The position numbers and the translations under genes are program-made. From NCBI GenBank assembly GCA_904502075.1, contig CAJGDL010000005.1, positions 1 to 25,009 on the forward strand: a DNA stretch of 25,009 nt, read 5' to 3'. Below the pieces are notes generated by a model. That model was given only the letters and a program-made list of their open reading frames with translations. It had not been told where the DNA came from and made no database searches. This DNA is from an uncultured Alistipes sp. Its GTDB lineage: Bacteria; Bacteroidota; Bacteroidia; Bacteroidales; Rikenellaceae. The first letter of the stretch is position 1. Each line of letters begins with the position of its first letter. Positions 1-7,535 of this stretch are shown piece by piece.

Positions 1-779
1 TCCATTTTGCCGCCTCGAAGGCCGTGGGAGAGTCGGTCGAGAAGCCGATGCTCTACTACCGCAACAATCTCCTCTCGTTGATGAACTTGGTGGAGCTGAT
101 GCACGAGTACGGACGCCACCATGTGGTCTTCTCCTCGTCGTGTACGGTCTATGGCGAGCCCGACAAGCAGCCCGTTACCGAGCTCACCCCCCGCAAGGAG
201 GCCACCTCGCCCTACGGCAACACGAAGCAGATCTCGGAGGATATCCTGCGCGACACGATGAAGGCTTGGCCCGAGATGAAGGCGATCGCTCTGCGCTACT
301 TCAACCCCATTGGCGCCCATCCCTCGGCTCTGATCGGCGAGTTGCCGCGCGGCGTGCCGCAGAACCTGGTGCCCTATGTCACGCAGACGGCAGCCGGTAT
401 TCGCGAGTGCCTGTCGGTCTTTGGTGACGACTACCCGACGCCCGATGGTTCCTGTATCCGCGACTACATCGACGTGACCGACCTGGCCAAGGCCCATGTG
501 AAGGCGATCGACCGCATGGTGGGCAACAAGAACAAGGCGAACTACGAGGTCTTCAATGTGGGCACGGGACGCGGAGTTTCGGTGTTGGAGTTGGTCAAGG
601 GCTTCGAGCGGGTGAACAACCTAAAGCTCAACTATAAGATCGCACCGCGCCGCACGGGCGACATCATTGCGATCTGGGCCGATCCTACCCTGGCCAACGA
701 GGAGTTGGGCTGGAAGGCCGAGCGTACCCTCGACGAGACCCTGGCTTCGGCCTGGAAGTGGCAGCAGTCGCTCAAATAA
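1..779 (+). CDS. galE: UDP-glucose 4-epimerase, 5'-truncated by window edge
   Basis: This is the C-terminal part of an extended short-chain dehydrogenase that interconverts UDP-glucose and UDP-galactose in the cytoplasm (Leloir pathway and surface-sugar precursor supply). The frame is already open at position 3 (His-Phe-Ala-Ala-Ser-Lys-Ala-Val-Gly-Glu-Ser), the usual GalE segment HFAA.KAVGES, so the GTG at 24 is internal and not the start. Visible motifs are the SSSCTVYG strand, the catalytic Tyr-x-x-x-Lys as YGNTK, and the RYFNPIGAHPS, RDYIDVTDLA and NVGTGRGVSVLEL blocks typical of GalE. The N-terminal Rossmann glycine motif lies outside the window. The gene ends at TAA 777-779 and is followed by a strong hairpin that separates it from the convergent hyd operon. 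Confidence 0.95.
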   Translation, partial: HFAASKAVGESVEKPMLYYRNNLLSLMNLVELMHEYGRHHVVFSSSCTVYGEPDKQPVTELTPRKEATSPYGNTKQISEDILRDTMKAWPEMKAIALRYFNPIGAHPSALIGELPRGVPQNLVPYVTQTAAGIRECLSVFGDDYPTPDGSCIRDYIDVTDLAKAHVKAIDRMVGNKNKANYEVFNVGTGRGVSVLELVKGFERVNNLKLNYKIAPRRTGDIIAIWADPTLANEELGWKAERTLDETLASAWKWQQSLK

Positions 780-795
780 CCCCATTCAAGCGCAT

Positions 796-833
796 AAGAA
801 GGGCCGTCAATTTTTGGATTGACGGCCCTTCTT
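796..833. terminator. Bidirectional hairpin terminator between galE and hydF
   Basis: A perfect 16-bp inverted repeat (796-811 with 818-833) encloses a 6-nt loop (TTTTGG). It lies 17 nt after the galE stop and 10 nt before the hydF stop on the other strand, so it can end both convergent transcripts. The arm AAGAAGGGCCGTCAAT is GC-rich in the middle. There is no long uninterrupted T tract on either side, only short T-rich flanks. Confidence 0.8.
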
Positions 834-842
834 CATTTCATT

Positions 843-2021
843 CTACCACTTCACGCGGTCGAGAATCCCCTGCAGGGCGGCGATCACCACCCCATAGTTG
901 GTGATGGGTACCCCGGCCGCACGCGCGCGGGCCACACGGCTCATCACCAAGCGACGGTTGAACATGCAGGCACCGCAGTGGATCACCAAATCATAGAGGC
1001 CCAAGTCTTCGGGGAAGTCGCGCCCTCCCACAATGTCGATTTGAAGCCCCTCGCCAAAGCGTTTGCGCAGCATACGGGGCAACTTCACGCGGCCGATATC
1101 TTCGTTTTGCGGGGCATGGGTGCAAGCCTCGGCAATCAACACGCGCGATTGCGCCGTGAGGTGCTTGAGGGCATCGGCTCCGGCCACAAATTCGCGAATA
1201 TCGCCCTTGTAGCGAGCCATCAGCACCGAGAAGGAGGTGAGCAACGAGGAGGCGGGAGTAAGGGCCTCCACGCGGTCGAAGACCTGCGAGTCGGTGATAA
1301 TCAGGCGCGGAGGCTCCTTCAGTGCGGCAAGGGTCGAGGCCATCTCCTCGGGTGGGCAGCAGAGGGCGATGCAGTGGCGATCCAACAACTCGCGCAGGGT
1401 CTGCACCTGGGGTTGAATCAAGCGACCCTTGGGGGCCGAGGCATCCTGGGGCATGATCAGCAGCACTACGTCGCCCGTCTCACAAAGCCCCTCGGTGAGC
1501 AACTGCTCCTCGCGGGGGGCCAAGGTGGCCACGGCCCGATGCAGGGCCTCAAGCCCCTCTCCCGTGCGGGCACTGATAGGCAGCACCGGCTGTCCCAAAC
1601 GCACCTCAAGGCTCTTCACTCGCGCCAAAGGATCCTCCAGGAGGTCAATTTGGTTCAGTAGCACCAGGGTCGGTATCTCGCGCAGACGCAACTCCTCAAG
1701 CAGGGCTTGCTCAATGTCGAGATCCTCCGAGGAGAGGATCAGAAGGGCTCGATCCGTTGCATCGAGGATCTTGCGGCTTTGAGCCATGCGCTCCGCACCC
1801 AACGCACTTTGGTCGTCGAGTCCCGGGGTGTCGATCAGCGTCACGGCCCCGAGTCCCGGCCACTCCATAGCCTTGCGCACGGGGTCGGTGGTCGTCCCCG
1901 CGCGGGGCGAAACGATGGCCGCCTGCTGCCCCGTAAGGAGGTTCAGCAGCGAAGATTTTCCGCTATTACACCGCCCAAAAAGGGCAATGTGCAGGCGTTC
2001 GGATTGGGGCGTGCTACTCAT
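843..2021 (-). CDS. hydF: [FeFe]-hydrogenase maturation GTPase HydF
   Basis: HydF is the scaffold that receives the 2Fe subcluster made by HydE and HydG and delivers it to apo-hydrogenase. This 392-residue protein shows the expected three parts. The first is an N-terminal Era/TrmE-like GTPase with P-loop GRCNSGKS (16-23), DTPG (64-67) and NQID (123-126). The second is a central dimerisation region. The third is a C-terminal cluster domain with Cys300-x-His302 and His348-Cys349-x-x-Cys352, the three-cysteine [4Fe-4S] site of the family. It is the last gene of the hydA-hydE-hydG-hydF operon, 36 nt after hydG. Length and motifs are complete, so it should be functional. Confidence 0.96.
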   Translation of the reverse strand: MSSTPQSERLHIALFGRCNSGKSSLLNLLTGQQAAIVSPRAGTTTDPVRKAMEWPGLGAVTLIDTPGLDDQSALGAERMAQSRKILDATDRALLILSSEDLDIEQALLEELRLREIPTLVLLNQIDLLEDPLARVKSLEVRLGQPVLPISARTGEGLEALHRAVATLAPREEQLLTEGLCETGDVVLLIMPQDASAPKGRLIQPQVQTLRELLDRHCIALCCPPEEMASTLAALKEPPRLIITDSQVFDRVEALTPASSLLTSFSVLMARYKGDIREFVAGADALKHLTAQSRVLIAEACTHAPQNEDIGRVKLPRMLRKRFGEGLQIDIVGGRDFPEDLGLYDLVIHCGACMFNRRLVMSRVARARAAGVPITNYGVVIAALQGILDRVKW

Positions 2022-2057
2022 GATGTACAGTTCAATGTCTTTTAGATCGAAAACTCG

Positions 2058-3479
2058 TTAGAATCGAAAATCGCGTTTTCCTTCGATGATGGCCTTGAGA
2101 TTCTCTTCGGTGATGCGGCGCACCTTCTCCGAGGGGATCATCGGCACCTCGCGGGCGATCATCTGCTCTCCCAGCAGGCGAGTGCGGGGCGAGGCGTAGT
2201 CCTCGAGGTACTCGCGCAGGGTCATCAGGGCGTTGGGGCCACAGCAGTTGCCAATCAGGCCACGCTTTGCGAGCGACATGAAGCGGTCGCCCGTGCGCCC
2301 CTCGCGGTAGCAGGCCGTGCAGAAACTCGGCACATAGCCCAACTCCAGGAGCCAAGCCACGATCTCGTCCAGGGTGCGCTCGTCGGAAATATCGAACTGC
2401 GCCGAACGCTCCACATCCTCGGCCCCCTCGGCATAGCCGCCCACCGAGGTGCGCGAACCTCCGCTGAGCTGCGAGACTCCCACATCGAGCACCAACTCGC
2501 GCGAACGCTGCGACTCGCGGGTCGAGACAATCATACCGGTATAGGGGACTGCCAGGCGCAGCACAGCCACAATGCGGCGGAACTTGGCATCGGTTACGGC
2601 ATCGGGGAAGTCGGCCGGGTCGATGTCGTCGGCCGGACGAATGCGCGGCACGCTGATCGTGTGGGGTCCCACCCCGAAGCGAGCCTCCAGGTGCTCGGCA
2701 TGCATCATGAGCCCCACAAAGTCGTAGCGGTAGTTGGTCAATCCGAAGAGGGCTCCGATACCCACATCGTCGATCCCCCCCTCCATGGCGCGATCCATCG
2801 CCTCGGTGTGGTAGGCCCAATCGCTCTTGGGGCCCGTGGGATGCAAACGCTCGTAGGTCGCACGGTCGTAGGTCTCCTCAAAGAGGATGTAGGTGCCGAT
2901 ACCCGCCTCCTTCAGGAGTCGGTAGTTCTCCACCGTCGTGGCGGCAATATTGACATTCACACGGCGGATGGCTCCGTTGCGGTGGTGAATCGAGTAGATT
3001 GTATTGATCGACTCCAACACATACTCTATGGGGCTGAGCTTCGGATGCTCGCCCGTCTCCAGGGCCAGGCGCTTGTGGCCCATATCCTGCAGGGCGATCA
3101 CCTCGCGACGAATCTCCTCCTGGGTCAACTTGCGACGCGGAATGGTGCGATTCTGGGCGTGGTAGGGGCAATAGACACATCCATTGACACAGTGGTTCGA
3201 GAGGTAGAGCGGGGCAAACATCACGATACGATTTCCATAGATGCGTTGTTTGAGCTCCCGCGCCAAGGCAAAGATCTGCTCCTCCCAGGCTGCATCGCAC
3301 TCCAAGAGCACGGCCGCCTCGCGGTGCGAAAGACCCTTTCCCTGCTTGGCCTTCTCAAGAATCTCCTCGATCAGGGCTTTGTTCGCACGCTGCTCGGCGG
3401 CATAGGCCAGCGTCGAGCGAATTTCACCGTCGTGAATAAACTCGGCGGCATGGGGCGAATGTACGTTATAAGGTGTCAT
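2058..3479 (-). CDS. hydG: [FeFe]-hydrogenase maturase HydG (radical SAM tyrosine lyase)
   Basis: HydG cleaves tyrosine with radical SAM chemistry to p-cresol plus CO and cyanide, which become the iron ligands of the H-cluster. The 473-residue product carries the radical SAM triad as C97-x3-C101-x2-C104 (NHCVNGCVYC). It also carries the HydG-specific C-terminal motif C387-x2-C390-x22-C413, which binds the auxiliary cluster where the Fe(CO)2(CN) synthon is assembled. That second motif separates HydG from the related thiamine enzyme ThiH. The gene starts at ATG 3479, only 14 nt after the hydE stop, and is followed by hydF, so all three maturases are co-transcribed. Confidence 0.97.
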   Translation of the reverse strand: MTPYNVHSPHAAEFIHDGEIRSTLAYAAEQRANKALIEEILEKAKQGKGLSHREAAVLLECDAAWEEQIFALARELKQRIYGNRIVMFAPLYLSNHCVNGCVYCPYHAQNRTIPRRKLTQEEIRREVIALQDMGHKRLALETGEHPKLSPIEYVLESINTIYSIHHRNGAIRRVNVNIAATTVENYRLLKEAGIGTYILFEETYDRATYERLHPTGPKSDWAYHTEAMDRAMEGGIDDVGIGALFGLTNYRYDFVGLMMHAEHLEARFGVGPHTISVPRIRPADDIDPADFPDAVTDAKFRRIVAVLRLAVPYTGMIVSTRESQRSRELVLDVGVSQLSGGSRTSVGGYAEGAEDVERSAQFDISDERTLDEIVAWLLELGYVPSFCTACYREGRTGDRFMSLAKRGLIGNCCGPNALMTLREYLEDYASPRTRLLGEQMIAREVPMIPSEKVRRITEENLKAIIEGKRDFRF

Positions 3480-3493
3480 ATCTTATTGTTTTA

Positions 3494-4531
3494 TCAGCGT
3501 TGATAGTCTCCTCGCGAAAAGTCGATCCCGTAACCGATCCCTCTCAACTCCTCGGCCAACAAGCGAAGCCCCTCGGCGGCCTCGGCTCCCGACGAGGCCT
3601 TACCATCGTAGATGGCATATTTGCTACGCACCGACTCGGGCGAGAGGTTGGGCATCACCACATTGGCTCCCGAGAGAATCCCCTGCAGACGACCCTCGGG
3701 ATGGAGGGTGGCCAACGCTGTCGTCGAGGGGATTAGGGCCTGCGGAAAACGCAAGCGCAAGATTGCCAACAGCAACAGGGTCAGGCGTAAATCTCCCGCG
3801 GGCTCCGCCCCATAGGGGGTATCGCGGTGTGGCAGGAAGGGGCCGATACCGATCATCTGAGGCTCGATGCGCTCCAGGAGGAGCAGATCCTCCACCAGGT
3901 GCTCCACACGCTGGCCCGGGGCTCCCACCATCATTCCCATTCCGGTCTGGAAACCGATCGCCTTGAGTTGTTCGATGCAGGCCAAACGCCCGGCATGCGA
4001 CATCTCCGCGGGGTGTAGTTGCTCATAGAGGGAGCGATCGGCCGCCTCGTGGCGCAACAGATAGCGGGCCGCCCCCGCTTCGTGGAGGGCGCGATACGAG
4101 GTTTCGCTACGCTCTCCGAGCGACAAGGTGATGGCCGCCTCGGGCCATCGGCGGTGAATCTCCTTCACCAACGGCACCAACCATTCATCGCTCCACCAGG
4201 GATCTTCGCCCCCCTGCAGGACAAAGGTGCGAAAACCCGCCTCAAAGCCCGCCTCACAGGTGGCAAGGATCTGTTCCGGGGAGAGACGATAACGCTCGGC
4301 TCGACGATTCGAGCGGCGCAGACCGCAATAGTGGCAATCGTTACGGCAGTAGCTACTGATCTCGATCAGGCCGCGTACAAAAATGGCACATCCGAACCGC
4401 TCTTGCGCGGTTCGGACGGCCTCATGTCGCAGAAAAAACCAGGTAGAGTCGTCGCACCGCGTAAGCAGGGCGAGGTATTCCGGGGCACTCAATCTGCCCT
4501 CGCGCACCAGACGCTCGGCCAACTCATACAT
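3494..4531 (-). CDS. hydE: [FeFe]-hydrogenase maturase HydE (radical SAM)
   Basis: HydE is a BioB-like radical SAM enzyme that acts on the HydG-made iron synthon during 2Fe-subcluster assembly. The CX3CX2C motif reads SSYCRNDCHYCGLRRSNR. With the ATG at 4531 the first cluster cysteine falls at about residue 62, as in Thermotoga HydE, giving 345 residues. That ATG follows GGAAAAGAG, a usable ribosome site. The frame stays open upstream, with GTG codons at 4594 and 4603 behind an AGGAGA, so a start 21-24 residues earlier is possible. The C-terminus lacks the cysteines that bind the optional second cluster in some HydE proteins. The gene sits between hydA and hydG; the closest alternatives, BioB or PylB, are excluded by this context. 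Confidence 0.94.
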   Translation of the reverse strand: MYELAERLVREGRLSAPEYLALLTRCDDSTWFFLRHEAVRTAQERFGCAIFVRGLIEISSYCRNDCHYCGLRRSNRRAERYRLSPEQILATCEAGFEAGFRTFVLQGGEDPWWSDEWLVPLVKEIHRRWPEAAITLSLGERSETSYRALHEAGAARYLLRHEAADRSLYEQLHPAEMSHAGRLACIEQLKAIGFQTGMGMMVGAPGQRVEHLVEDLLLLERIEPQMIGIGPFLPHRDTPYGAEPAGDLRLTLLLLAILRLRFPQALIPSTTALATLHPEGRLQGILSGANVVMPNLSPESVRSKYAIYDGKASSGAEAAEGLRLLAEELRGIGYGIDFSRGDYQR

Positions 4532-4633
4532 CTCTTTTCCATCTGCTTCGAACTCCGCAGAGCGCAGGGGACAAACCTTTCGGCCTTTTGCCACCCCCGC
4601 CACTCTCCTGCCGGGTTCGGTTTTATTTCGAAT

Positions 4634-6073
4634 TTATCGCTTCAGCAGCTCGGCGTTGTAGGTCTTGCGACCGGTGTCGTAGGCGGTGTGAACGCCCGGA
4701 CCCGAGATACAGCCACCCTCGCAAGCCATCACCTCGATGAACTGCGCCGGAGCCTTGCCCGTCTTACCGAAGGCACGCATCAGGGCCACGTTCTTCTTCG
4801 TGAGGTTCGAAACCTGCAACGTCGTGAAGTCGATGGCACCACCCACATGAGCCTTCACAGCGGCCGTTACACCACCGGCCTGACCGAAGCCGTGAGCCGT
4901 GCGGATTGCCGTGACATCAATCGGGTGCAACTGCTCGCCGTTCATCTCGATCTTCATACCCTCGAAGATGGCGTGAATCTCCTCAAAGGTCATCACGAAG
5001 TCGATCATGTCGTCGCGACGAGCCTCCTTACGCTTGGCAATACAGGGGCCCACAAAGACCATCTTGGCGTTGGGATACTTCTGGCGGGCAATCTCTCCCG
5101 TATAGAACATGGGCGAGCGGGTCGACGAGATATACTTCTGCAACTCGGGGGCGTGCTTGGCAGCCATCTCCATGTAGGAGGGGCAGCACGAAGTGGTCAT
5201 GAAGGGCTGACCCTCCTCCATCTTCTCCTTGAACTCCTCGGTCTCCTTCTCGGTCGTCACCTCGGCACCACGAGCCACCTCGATCACATCCGTGAAACCG
5301 ATCTTCTTCATCGCACCGTAGACCTCCTCGGCCGGGTTCGTATACTGCGAGAGAATAGCGGGGGCCACCAGGGCTACCACCTGCTCTCCGCGACGGATCG
5401 CCTGCAGTACGTCGAATACCTGCGAGATCTCAAAGATCGCGCCGAAGGGGCAACTGTTGAGGCACTTACCGCAGTAGATACACTTCGACTCGTCGATGTG
5501 CTCCACGCCATACTCGTCCTTGGTGATGGCACCCACGGGGCAAGCCTCCTCGCAAGGAACAGGAATATAGACAATCGCATGGTAGGGGCAACTCTCAAAG
5601 CATTTGCCGCAGCTGATACAGATCGAGTGGTTGATCTTGCCCTGCGAGGTCTCGGGATCGAACTCGATGGCGTTCTTGGGGCAGTTGGCGGCACAAGCAC
5701 GGGCCACACAACCACGACAAAGGTTGGTGATGTTGTAGTTGGTGCGCACACACGACGAGCAAGCCTCGTCGATCACACACATGATATTCTCCTTGATCTT
5801 GGTGCGCTCGAGGGCCATGTTGGCATACTGCGACAGGGGCATCAACTCGTCCACCTCGTCGTTCATGTCGAAGCCCATCAGCGGCAACGACTTATACTTC
5901 CACACAGCTCGCTCCTTGTGGACGCAGCAACGACCCAGCACCTTCGATTTACGAGGACTGAGTTCAATGGGCAGGCGGTCGATCTTCTCCACCAATTCGC
6001 CCTTGTTCCAAAGATCAATCAACTTGGTCAGCAGTCGCTGACGCACGATCATCACATTATTCTTAATAGCCAT
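4634..6073 (-). CDS. Monomeric [FeFe]-hydrogenase, group B-like
   Basis: This enzyme should interconvert protons and H2 at an H-cluster. The start ATG 6073 (MAIKNNVMIV) gives 479 residues and lies just downstream of a TAnnTTTG promoter; the frame is open 24 codons further but would cross that promoter. Domains: an N-terminal region with RCCVHKERAV (48-57), then ferredoxin-like cysteine blocks (119/122/127/131, 152/155/158/162, 174/178, 198/201/204/208) for several [4Fe-4S] clusters, then the H-cluster domain. H-cluster motifs are L1 TTSCCPSY (293-300), L2 GPCIAKRKE (342-350) and L3 EVMACEGGCISGPG (447-460), so the presumed proton-transfer Cys is 296 and the ligands are C297, C344, C451 and C455. 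Tyr for Trp in L1 and Gly for Met in L2 fit group B as I recall it. No diaphorase or partner subunit gene is adjacent. Confidence 0.93.
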   Translation of the reverse strand: MAIKNNVMIVRQRLLTKLIDLWNKGELVEKIDRLPIELSPRKSKVLGRCCVHKERAVWKYKSLPLMGFDMNDEVDELMPLSQYANMALERTKIKENIMCVIDEACSSCVRTNYNITNLCRGCVARACAANCPKNAIEFDPETSQGKINHSICISCGKCFESCPYHAIVYIPVPCEEACPVGAITKDEYGVEHIDESKCIYCGKCLNSCPFGAIFEISQVFDVLQAIRRGEQVVALVAPAILSQYTNPAEEVYGAMKKIGFTDVIEVARGAEVTTEKETEEFKEKMEEGQPFMTTSCCPSYMEMAAKHAPELQKYISSTRSPMFYTGEIARQKYPNAKMVFVGPCIAKRKEARRDDMIDFVMTFEEIHAIFEGMKIEMNGEQLHPIDVTAIRTAHGFGQAGGVTAAVKAHVGGAIDFTTLQVSNLTKKNVALMRAFGKTGKAPAQFIEVMACEGGCISGPGVHTAYDTGRKTYNAELLKR

Positions 6074-6092
6074 AGGTTGGGTGTATTTTTCG

Positions 6093-6100
6093 CAAAGATA
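6093..6100 (-). promoter_or_regulatory. Bacteroidota -7 element of the hyd operon
   Basis: On the minus strand 6100-6093 reads TATCTTTG, an exact match to the TAnnTTTG -7 consensus of the phylum's primary sigma factor. It lies 19 nt upstream of the hydA ATG at 6073, so the leader is very short. A good -33 TTTG is not seen at the usual distance. The element supports 6073 as the true start. Confidence 0.7.
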
Positions 6101-6180
6101 ATAAAAAAGTCGTAAAACGCTCTCCAAGTCGGCCAATCTGCACAAAAAAATTCCTCTTTTTTTTCATTGCGCCCCCTTTT

Positions 6181-6221
6181 TCGCCACCCGAATTGACCAA
6201 AAGGTCGATCCGGTGGGGCGA
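6181..6221. other. Imperfect inverted repeat upstream of the hyd promoter
   Basis: The segment runs from TCGCCACCCG to GGTGGGGCGA with a GACC-AAAA-GGTC core (6195-6206). The outer arms pair only in part, with mismatches and one bulge. It sits about 80-120 bp upstream of the hyd -7 element and just past the peptidase terminator. It could be an operator or a second hairpin; on the minus strand it is followed by A residues and not T, so a terminator role is unlikely. Function is unknown. Confidence 0.35.
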
Positions 6222-6229
6222 GAAAGCAA

Positions 6230-6264
6230 AAAAATCCCGAATGGAATTTCCATTCGGGATTTTT
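6230..6264 (-). terminator. Intrinsic terminator of the peptidase gene
   Basis: A perfect 16-bp stem (6230-6245 with 6249-6264) has a 3-nt loop and the core TCCCGAATGG / CCATTCGGGA. On the minus strand it is followed by a run of T, the classic intrinsic terminator form. It lies about 36 nt past the stop of the C1 peptidase gene and insulates the hyd operon from read-through. Confidence 0.85.
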
Positions 6265-6299
6265 AGGGATTCGGTGGGCCGTCAACGACGCCCCGACCA

Positions 6300-7511
6300 C
6301 TACAGATTCAACTTCGCGCGAATCTCGGCGGGGATGGCATTCTTGTTTACCAAGATCGACATCGTCTTATACTCGAAGAAGGGGCGCGAGAAGTAGAAGT
6401 AACCCCCATAGGGAGGACGTACATCCCACGAGTTGAGCACCTTGAAGTAGGGGTTGCCCTGCTGATCCACAGCCGTACCAACGATCACCATGCCGTGGTC
6501 ATCGGTCGTCTCGTAGTTGTCGTAGGCCACCTGACGCATCTCCTGCGTGATGGTGAGCTCCTTGACGGGCTTGTCGAAGCTGTAGAGGGCGGCCTCCTTC
6601 TCGGCGGCGGTCAGCTTACCCCAACGCTCGGCCTCGGTGCCATCCATGCCATCCAGGTCTACATCGGGTACGATACCGATGGCCTTCGAACGGCTGAAAC
6701 CCTTCTCGCTCACGTCGGTAGCCCACTCAATGGCGTAGCCCAACTCCATGGCGTTGTCCACCACCTGCATCAGCTCCTCGAGGGGAAGGTTATACGAAGC
6801 CTCCCAACGCCAGTTGTCGGGCACCTCGATTACGAACTGCTCGTAGAAGGGGTGGTGCGTAAAGCTCGTCAGGCTCACATAGTCGTCCAGGTTGATCGGG
6901 AGCGAGGCGGCAAACGTCTGCGGAGTGTAGGTCTTGCCCTCCCACTCGAAGGTCTCGGGCATCTCACCGAAGTAGGCGTCCAGGATGGCATTCAAGCCGT
7001 TCATCCAAGCCGTCGTCAGCTTCTTGTTGGGGGCCTTGATGATCGTATCGACATAGGCCTTCAGCACGGCGTCGATCTCGTTGAAGAAGGGCTTATCGGT
7101 GCCGTAGTTGAAACCCGTATAGATCTCATGGGGTACGATACCATACTTCTTGATGCCGTAGGGCACGTCGCCACCGGCACCGCCCACTGCAAAGTTCAGG
7201 GCACCATGCAGACGCACATACTTCACCGCCTTCTCGAAGTAGATGTTGCGCACGATCCACATCTCCGAGAGGTGAATCTCCTTGCCACCGTTGCGCATGA
7301 TCTCGCTCTCGAGCCACGAGAGGGCCGAGAAGCACCAGCAGGTACCGCTGCGGTGCTGATCCTTCACGGGCGTGATGGGGATCGTCTTCAGGTCGGTGAA
7401 CTGGAAGCCCTCGGGCTCTGCGGCCTTCTTCTCCTTCTTGGGAGCAGCCTCCACGGTCAGCAGTCCGCCCATCATCAGGGCCACTGCCAGCATCATCATT
7501 TTTTTCATCAT
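6300..7511 (-). CDS. Exported papain-family (C1, bleomycin hydrolase-like) peptidase
   Basis: This is a cysteine peptidase of clan CA. The first 23 residues form a signal peptide: a basic MMKK, a hydrophobic core, then cleavage around VEAAP. The mature protein is therefore exported to the periplasm or beyond. The catalytic set is visible: oxyanion Gln52 and nucleophile Cys58 in DQHRSGTCWCFS, His339 in DDHGMVIVG, and Asn360 in KVLNSWD. The wide spacing between Cys and His, about 280 residues, and the GGAGGDVPYGI segment resemble the bleomycin hydrolase/PepC branch more than papain itself. Those relatives are usually cytoplasmic, so the export signal is notable. The gene lies 24 nt downstream of topA on the same strand and ends at a strong terminator. 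Its substrate cannot be read from sequence. Confidence 0.88.
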   Translation of the reverse strand: MMKKMMMLAVALMMGGLLTVEAAPKKEKKAAEPEGFQFTDLKTIPITPVKDQHRSGTCWCFSALSWLESEIMRNGGKEIHLSEMWIVRNIYFEKAVKYVRLHGALNFAVGGAGGDVPYGIKKYGIVPHEIYTGFNYGTDKPFFNEIDAVLKAYVDTIIKAPNKKLTTAWMNGLNAILDAYFGEMPETFEWEGKTYTPQTFAASLPINLDDYVSLTSFTHHPFYEQFVIEVPDNWRWEASYNLPLEELMQVVDNAMELGYAIEWATDVSEKGFSRSKAIGIVPDVDLDGMDGTEAERWGKLTAAEKEAALYSFDKPVKELTITQEMRQVAYDNYETTDDHGMVIVGTAVDQQGNPYFKVLNSWDVRPPYGGYFYFSRPFFEYKTMSILVNKNAIPAEIRAKLNL

Positions 7512-7535
7512 AAATTTAGAAAGGTTTTAAGTTGG

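Noticed and set aside
2058..3479. Possible ThiH (thiamine tyrosine lyase) and not HydG.
   Set aside because: The HydG-specific C-terminal CX2CX22C motif is present and the gene is flanked by hydE and hydF.
4019..6115. A 698-codon plus-strand open frame opposite hydE and hydA.
   Set aside because: It is antisense to two genes with complete catalytic motifs, is rich in His/Leu/Gly as expected from the reverse complement of GC-rich coding sequence, and has no recognisable domain or start context.
6074..6145. A 24-residue N-terminal extension of the hydrogenase (MCRLADLESVLRLFYYLCEK...).
   Set aside because: It would put the start upstream of the TATCTTTG promoter at 6093-6100, and ATG 6073 begins a typical N-terminus.
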